A DNA stretch of 64,000 nucleotides from an uncultured Lachnospiraceae bacterium (GTDB taxonomy: Bacteria; Bacillota; Clostridia; Lachnospirales; Lachnospiraceae). Shown piece after piece: positions 60,640 through 64,000 of the stretch. A model generated the notes under the pieces. It had not been told where the DNA came from and ran no database searches. It was given only the letters and a program-made list of their open reading frames with translations. How positions within the stretch are numbered: position 1 is the stretch's first letter; each line of letters begins with the position of its first letter. The position numbers were made by a program, and so were the translations under genes. The DNA lies in NCBI GenBank assembly GCA_910587045.1, contig CAJULG010000004.1, positions 1 through 64,000 on the forward strand, written 5' to 3'.

Positions 60640-61332
60640 ATGCTGGGAATCATAGGTGCAATGGAGGAAGAGGTAGACAAACTGAAGGCAGAAATGGAGC
60701 AGGTCACAGTTAGAAAGAAGGCTTCCATGGAGTTCTTCCAGGGAAGGATACAGGGGAAGGAGATTGTCGTTGTCCGTTCCGGAATCGGCAAGGTTAATGC
60801 AGGAATCTGTGCCCAGATACTGGTGGATGATTACCAGGTAGACGGGATTGTGAATACGGGCATAGCGGGATCGCTTCGCGGAGAAATCAATATTGGTGAT
60901 ATCGTGATCTCTACAGATGCAGTACAGCATGATATGGATGCAGTAGCGTTCGGCTATCCGTTGGGTCAGATCCCGCGGATGGATACGCTTGCTTTTCAGG
61001 CGGATCAAAGGCTGAGCGAGCTGGCAGAACAGAGCTGTCGAAGTGTACTTCCGGAACTGGGCGTTTTCCGTGGAAGGGTAGCCAGCGGAGATGCTTTTAT
61101 TGCGAACCGGGAACGAAAGGATTCTATTCTGAAGGAATTCGATGCCTGCTGTTGCGAAATGGAGGGTGCTGCTATTGCACAGGCGGCATATCTGAATCAG
61201 ACACCATTCGTCATAATTCGTGCAATTTCGGATAAGGCGGACGACAGTGCCAGTATGGATTATCCTGCATTTGAAGCAATGGCGATCAAAAACTCTGTTA
61301 AACTGATAAAGGAAATGGTGGTGAATGCATAA
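60640..61332 (+). CDS. mtnN: 5'-methylthioadenosine/S-adenosylhomocysteine nucleosidase
   Basis: A 230-residue enzyme cleaving the glycosidic bond of SAH and MTA. IIGAMEEEVDKL at the start, SGIGKVNAGIC near 48, NTGIAGSL near 72, SGDAFI near 150, and the catalytic CCEMEGAAIAQAAY near 168 (with Glu) and RAISDKAD near 190 (with Asp). AAGGAGGAG precedes the ATG. It is translationally linked to luxS (stop and start overlap by one base), so the two steps of SAH recycling are coupled. Confidence 0.95.
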   Translation: MLGIIGAMEEEVDKLKAEMEQVTVRKKASMEFFQGRIQGKEIVVVRSGIGKVNAGICAQILVDDYQVDGIVNTGIAGSLRGEINIGDIVISTDAVQHDMDAVAFGYPLGQIPRMDTLAFQADQRLSELAEQSCRSVLPELGVFRGRVASGDAFIANRERKDSILKEFDACCCEMEGAAIAQAAYLNQTPFVIIRAISDKADDSASMDYPAFEAMAIKNSVKLIKEMVVNA

Positions 61333-61811
61333 TGGAAAAGATAACAAGCTTTAAGATCGATCACATGAAATTATTACCGGGCGTCTATGTATCCAGAAAG
61401 GATCATGTGGGTTCGGAGATGGTAACAACCTTTGATATCCGGATGACCAGGCCGAATTATGAGCCGGTGATGAATACGGCAGAGGTACATACGATAGAAC
61501 ATCTGGCAGCAACCTTTCTGCGAAATGATGCAGAGTATGGAGACCGGGTGCTTTACTTTGGCCCGATGGGCTGCCGGACCGGATTTTATCTGTTGTTGGC
61601 CGGAGATCTGGAGTCCTCTGACATTATTCCGCTGGTGACGCGGCTGTATGAATTCATGGCAGATTTTCATGATGCAGTTCCGGGAGCCGCAGCAAAGGAC
61701 TGTGGAAATTATCTGGACATGAATCTGCCGATGGCGAATTACCTGGCAAGGAAATTCCTGGATGAAGTATTGTCCGGCATTACAGAGGACAGGCTGGTAT
61801 ATCCGGAATAG
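61332..61811 (+). CDS. luxS: S-ribosylhomocysteine lyase (AI-2 synthase)
   Basis: A 159-residue metalloenzyme making homocysteine and DPD, the AI-2 precursor. The metal motif HTIEHLAATFLRN lies near 53-65, GPMGCRTGFYLL near 77 carries the catalytic Cys, and CGNYLDMNL near 124 supplies the third ligand region. The start overlaps the mtnN stop. Immediately neighbouring the agr locus, it places two signal-making routes side by side. Confidence 0.95.
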   Translation: MEKITSFKIDHMKLLPGVYVSRKDHVGSEMVTTFDIRMTRPNYEPVMNTAEVHTIEHLAATFLRNDAEYGDRVLYFGPMGCRTGFYLLLAGDLESSDIIPLVTRLYEFMADFHDAVPGAAAKDCGNYLDMNLPMANYLARKFLDEVLSGITEDRLVYPE

Positions 61812-62074
61812 GGTTCCATTCTTCTCAGATAGATGGAAGGAGGATATATGGGATATACAGAGTGCGGCTCCATGTCATAGATCTGCAGCGGGAAGTTCAG
61901 GTTATTTCTTTGAACAGCAGGGCGGGAGGCGCCTTCCGCAGTTTTCATATCTGTAACCGGATACTTTTCTGATGGCTGCTTATCCTGTATATCCTCCGGA
62001 GGCAGACAGGTAGTCAGACAAAGAAGGGCGATCAGCCCGATGAGCAGCATGGTTGGTTTTTCACGTTGTTTCAT
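61739..62074 (-). CDS. Possible small lipoprotein antisense to the luxS end
   Basis: A 111-residue frame with a convincing export signal: KPTMLLIGLIALLCLTTC, lipobox LTTC near 24, then a Pro/Tyr-rich hydrophilic part. AAAGGAGGATGTCT precedes the ATG. The last 73 bases overlap the end of luxS on the other strand, which is unusual and lowers confidence. No family is recognised. Confidence 0.45.
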   Translation of the reverse strand: MKQREKPTMLLIGLIALLCLTTCLPPEDIQDKQPSEKYPVTDMKTAEGASRPAVQRNNLNFPLQIYDMEPHSVYPIYPPSIYLRRMEPYSGYTSLSSVMPDNTSSRNFLAR

Positions 62075-62193
62075 AGACATCCTCCTTTTGTTTGTAATTC
62101 TGACCTTATAATACACACAGGCTGTTACAAAATACTGTAACAAATAATTACTTTTTTCTTAAATATGCAGGGAGGATGAATGCCGGTTCCCGA

Positions 62194-63117
62194 TCAAAAT
62201 AACCGGCTTTCAAATGGAACGGAGTGAAAAAGTGATATGAATTCCTGTAAAGGGTCCGGCAGCTTTTTTCCCTGATTCCAGACCATATACAGATTTGAAT
62301 AAAAAGAAGGATTTATAATCTTCTTTACCTGTATATCTGGTGCAGAGATCAGCAGGGAGGAGGTATATGGCATAATGCCAAGCCCCAGTCCGTTATCTAC
62401 CCATTCTATGGTAGACATGATATTATCATTCCGGCAGATGATATTCTTCGGTTTATTATTGATTTCCTGACATTTGGCAAGGAAGATATCCTCAAAACGA
62501 CGATGGATGATCAGTGGAGAATCCAGAATATCCACTAAGGCGATAGTGCTATCCTCCTGTCGCTCCGGAAATACTTCCCTTCGTCCGGCTACAACGAAAT
62601 AGTCATTTTCATCCTCGCCTGTCAGTGTATTTGCCTTAATCGGAAGATAAGAATATAAGTCCTTTGGAAAGGGCTCCCGCAGAAGACCGATATCAATGAC
62701 GGAATTGTTTAACAGATCCATGATCCGAAAACTGCTCCCGTCATAGATATTAAAAACAGCATTCGGGTGGCGCTCTTTATAGACCGCCACAAGCTTTGGC
62801 AGTAAATTATGGTTGATGCTGGTAACGGTACCAATGTTAATGCTGATAATGCCATGCCTGGAAATCTTTTGTATTTCATCAGCGGTTTTATCAACGAGAG
62901 AAAGAATCTGCATTGCCTTCTCCTGCAGATAGATTCCCTCATTTGTAATATGCATATTCCGGGCATCGCGTACAAAAAGCTCCACGCCCAATTCTTCTTC
63001 CAGTGCCTTTAACTGATAGCTTAATGGTGGCTGGGACATATGGAGAAGCTGGGCCGCCTTTGTGAGGTTTCCGGTTTCTGCAATTTTCAGGAAATAAGAT
63101 AATTGTTTTAACGTCAT
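62194..63117 (-). CDS. LysR-family transcriptional regulator
   Basis: A 307-residue regulator. The N-terminal winged HTH reads LKQLSYFLKIAETGNLTKAAQLLHMSQPPLS-type, with TKAAQLLHMSQPPLSYQLKAL near 20-40. The C-terminal part is the LysR substrate domain with INIGTVTSINHNLLPKLV near 93. It is divergent from the hydroxyacid dehydrogenase gene, which it probably controls through the palindrome near 63232-63261. Effector unknown. Confidence 0.9.
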   Translation of the reverse strand: MTLKQLSYFLKIAETGNLTKAAQLLHMSQPPLSYQLKALEEELGVELFVRDARNMHITNEGIYLQEKAMQILSLVDKTADEIQKISRHGIISINIGTVTSINHNLLPKLVAVYKERHPNAVFNIYDGSSFRIMDLLNNSVIDIGLLREPFPKDLYSYLPIKANTLTGEDENDYFVVAGRREVFPERQEDSTIALVDILDSPLIIHRRFEDIFLAKCQEINNKPKNIICRNDNIMSTIEWVDNGLGLGIMPYTSSLLISAPDIQVKKIINPSFYSNLYMVWNQGKKLPDPLQEFISLFHSVPFESRLF

Positions 63118-63231
63118 AATATCATACCCCGTTTTCTTTGGAATGCCAAAACATAATTTTAGTCTTTATTATAGTACGGGATTTTCAGAAATCAATACAG
63201 AAAAACTATAGATAAATAGAAAAAATGTATT

Positions 63232-63261
63232 TTACTATATGGATATTCCGTATTATAGTAA
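63232..63261 (+). promoter_or_regulatory. Palindromic operator/promoter in the LysR divergent region
   Basis: TTACTATA at 63232-63239 is the reverse complement of TATAGTAA at 63254-63261, and the right arm doubles as a -10-like TATTATAGT. It is about 115 bp upstream of the lysR start on the opposite strand. LysR-family binding here is inference. Confidence 0.5.
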
Positions 63262-63268
63262 GTCCATG

Positions 63269-63309
63269 AAAGAGCAAAGAGGTTCGCACAGCCACTTTGC
63301 TCTTTTTGT
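63269..63309 (+). terminator. Terminator-like hairpin in the dehydrogenase leader
   Basis: AAAGAGCAAAG (63269-63279) pairs with CTTTGCTCTTT (63295-63305), followed by TTG. It lies a few bases after the predicted -10 and 137 bases before the dehydrogenase gene, so transcripts would have to read through it. The rest of the leader to 63445 shows nothing else recognised. Confidence 0.6.
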
Positions 63310-63445
63310 GCAAAAACCGCCGGAGCGTGTTTTTGTACAAGATTAACTCACTCCAGGGAACCGCCTGCGGCAGGGTCACAGAATGCGGAAGGTCTGTCGC
63401 AGTGCTTTTCCCATAAGGAGCCGGGTTGAGGAGGATGAGATAAAG

Positions 63446-64000
63446 ATGAAGATTGGAATGATCGGTTTAGGTGCCATGGGCATGCCCATAGCACAGAATT
63501 TAGTCAGGGCGGATATGGAGGTATCCGGTTATGATACGGTGTTATCACAGGTAGAGGCTTTTATCCAACGGGGCGGCAGAGGCTGCCAGACGTTATCAGA
63601 GGCAGTCAGGGATGCGGATATCATATTAGCGTCGCTGCCGAATCCCGGTATTGTGGAGAACGTGATGACAGGAGCAGAGGGTGTTCTATCCTCATGCAGG
63701 AAGGGTTGCTGTATCCTGGATCTAAGCAGTGTAGATCCTGGCACATCCCGCAGGATTTATGAGACGGCCAGGGCAAAAGGGGTATATTATGCAGATGCGC
63801 CGGTAAGCGGCGGTGTACACGGGGCGGCAGATGGTACATTGACGATTATGTTCGGCGGAGACTCTGATACCTGGCAAATGGTGCAACCGGTATTGAAAAT
63901 TATTGGTAAAAAGCTGGTATATGTCGGGGATATTGGCTCCGGTGATGCGATAAAGCTCGTCAATAATCTGTTGCTGGGATGCAATATGGCAGCTATTGCA
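63446..64000 (+). CDS. NAD(P)-dependent beta-hydroxyacid dehydrogenase, 5' part
   Basis: The first 185 residues, continuing past the window edge. The Rossmann start is IGMIGLGAMGMPIAQNLVRADMEV, followed by LASLPNP near 55, the substrate motif DAPVSGGVHGAADGTLTIM near 116-134, and a likely catalytic lysine in GDAIKLVNNLLL near 169. This is the pattern of 3-hydroxyisobutyrate dehydrogenase and 2-hydroxy-3-oxopropionate reductase. GGAGGATGAG precedes the ATG. It lies divergent from lysR. Confidence 0.88.
   Translation, partial: MKIGMIGLGAMGMPIAQNLVRADMEVSGYDTVLSQVEAFIQRGGRGCQTLSEAVRDADIILASLPNPGIVENVMTGAEGVLSSCRKGCCILDLSSVDPGTSRRIYETARAKGVYYADAPVSGGVHGAADGTLTIMFGGDSDTWQMVQPVLKIIGKKLVYVGDIGSGDAIKLVNNLLLGCNMAAIA

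Noticed and set aside
60568..61347. Long open frame on the minus strand covering mtnN
   Set aside because: It mirrors mtnN, which has all catalytic motifs and a ribosome site. The antisense frame has none and reads as low-complexity shadow protein.

Overview
The window looks like chromosome of a spore-lineage Firmicute of the family Lachnospiraceae. The grounds are moderate GC, AGGAGG-type ribosome sites, a T-box leader, SpmA/SpmB, a B. subtilis-like tmk-yaaR-holB-yaaT-yabB-rsmI cluster, and protein families typical of gut Clostridia. There are no phage genes, insertion sequences or CRISPR arrays. Most of the window is ordinary housekeeping DNA with a few accessory islands.

Layout. 1-1400: 3' end of a 23S rRNA, then tRNA-Asp, -Val, -Tyr and initiator tRNA-Met; no 5S gene follows. 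1.6-8.1 kb: an acyltransferase-domain protein and a leftward TetR / DUF308 / MMPL / secreted-protein operon. 8.6-18.5 kb: a PLP decarboxylase, an amino-acid ABC transporter whose binding-protein gene is frameshifted, then the tmk-to-rsmI cluster. 18.5-23.3 kb: a decayed gene, a coiled-coil repeat protein, spmAB, a GNAT enzyme and an MFS pump. 23.7-31.2 kb: pckA, a sulfonate/nitrate-type ABC transporter, a LacI regulator and a DUF885 lipoprotein. 31.3-40.6 kb: two very large wall-anchored surface proteins; the first follows what looks like the 3' half of a cobalamin riboswitch. 40.7-48.8 kb: two SDR dehydrogenases, T-box-controlled metG and a two-component system. 48.9-55.2 kb: a type I toxin/antisense candidate, pyrBI, murA and an ECF-sigma operon. 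55.2-64 kb: murG, an Agr-type quorum-sensing locus, mtnN-luxS, LysR and the start of a hydroxyacid dehydrogenase gene.

The main discovery candidate is the agr region (56.6-60.6 kb). agrC-agrA point left and agrB-agrD point right. The agrB promoter and two further promoters 1.3-1.6 kb downstream share the same layout: two 9-bp direct repeats (about GCRTTYARG and RCGTTTRWG) exactly 12 bp apart, the second starting 39-40 bp before a TATAAT/TATACT -10 box, with no good -35 box. This is the geometry of LytTR (AgrA) activator sites. The two downstream promoters drive no sizeable reading frame. Each is followed by a roughly 100-nt segment with a small hairpin whose stem varies in a pairing-preserving way, ending in a long terminator-like stem. 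I infer tandem AgrA-controlled small RNAs, functionally reminiscent of RNAIII but unrelated in sequence as far as I can tell. The AgrD peptide has no cysteine in its core, so its ring would have to be a serine lactone. mtnN-luxS (AI-2 synthesis) follows immediately, so two signalling systems are adjacent.

All functional calls come from reading motifs by eye. No database search or folding program was run.
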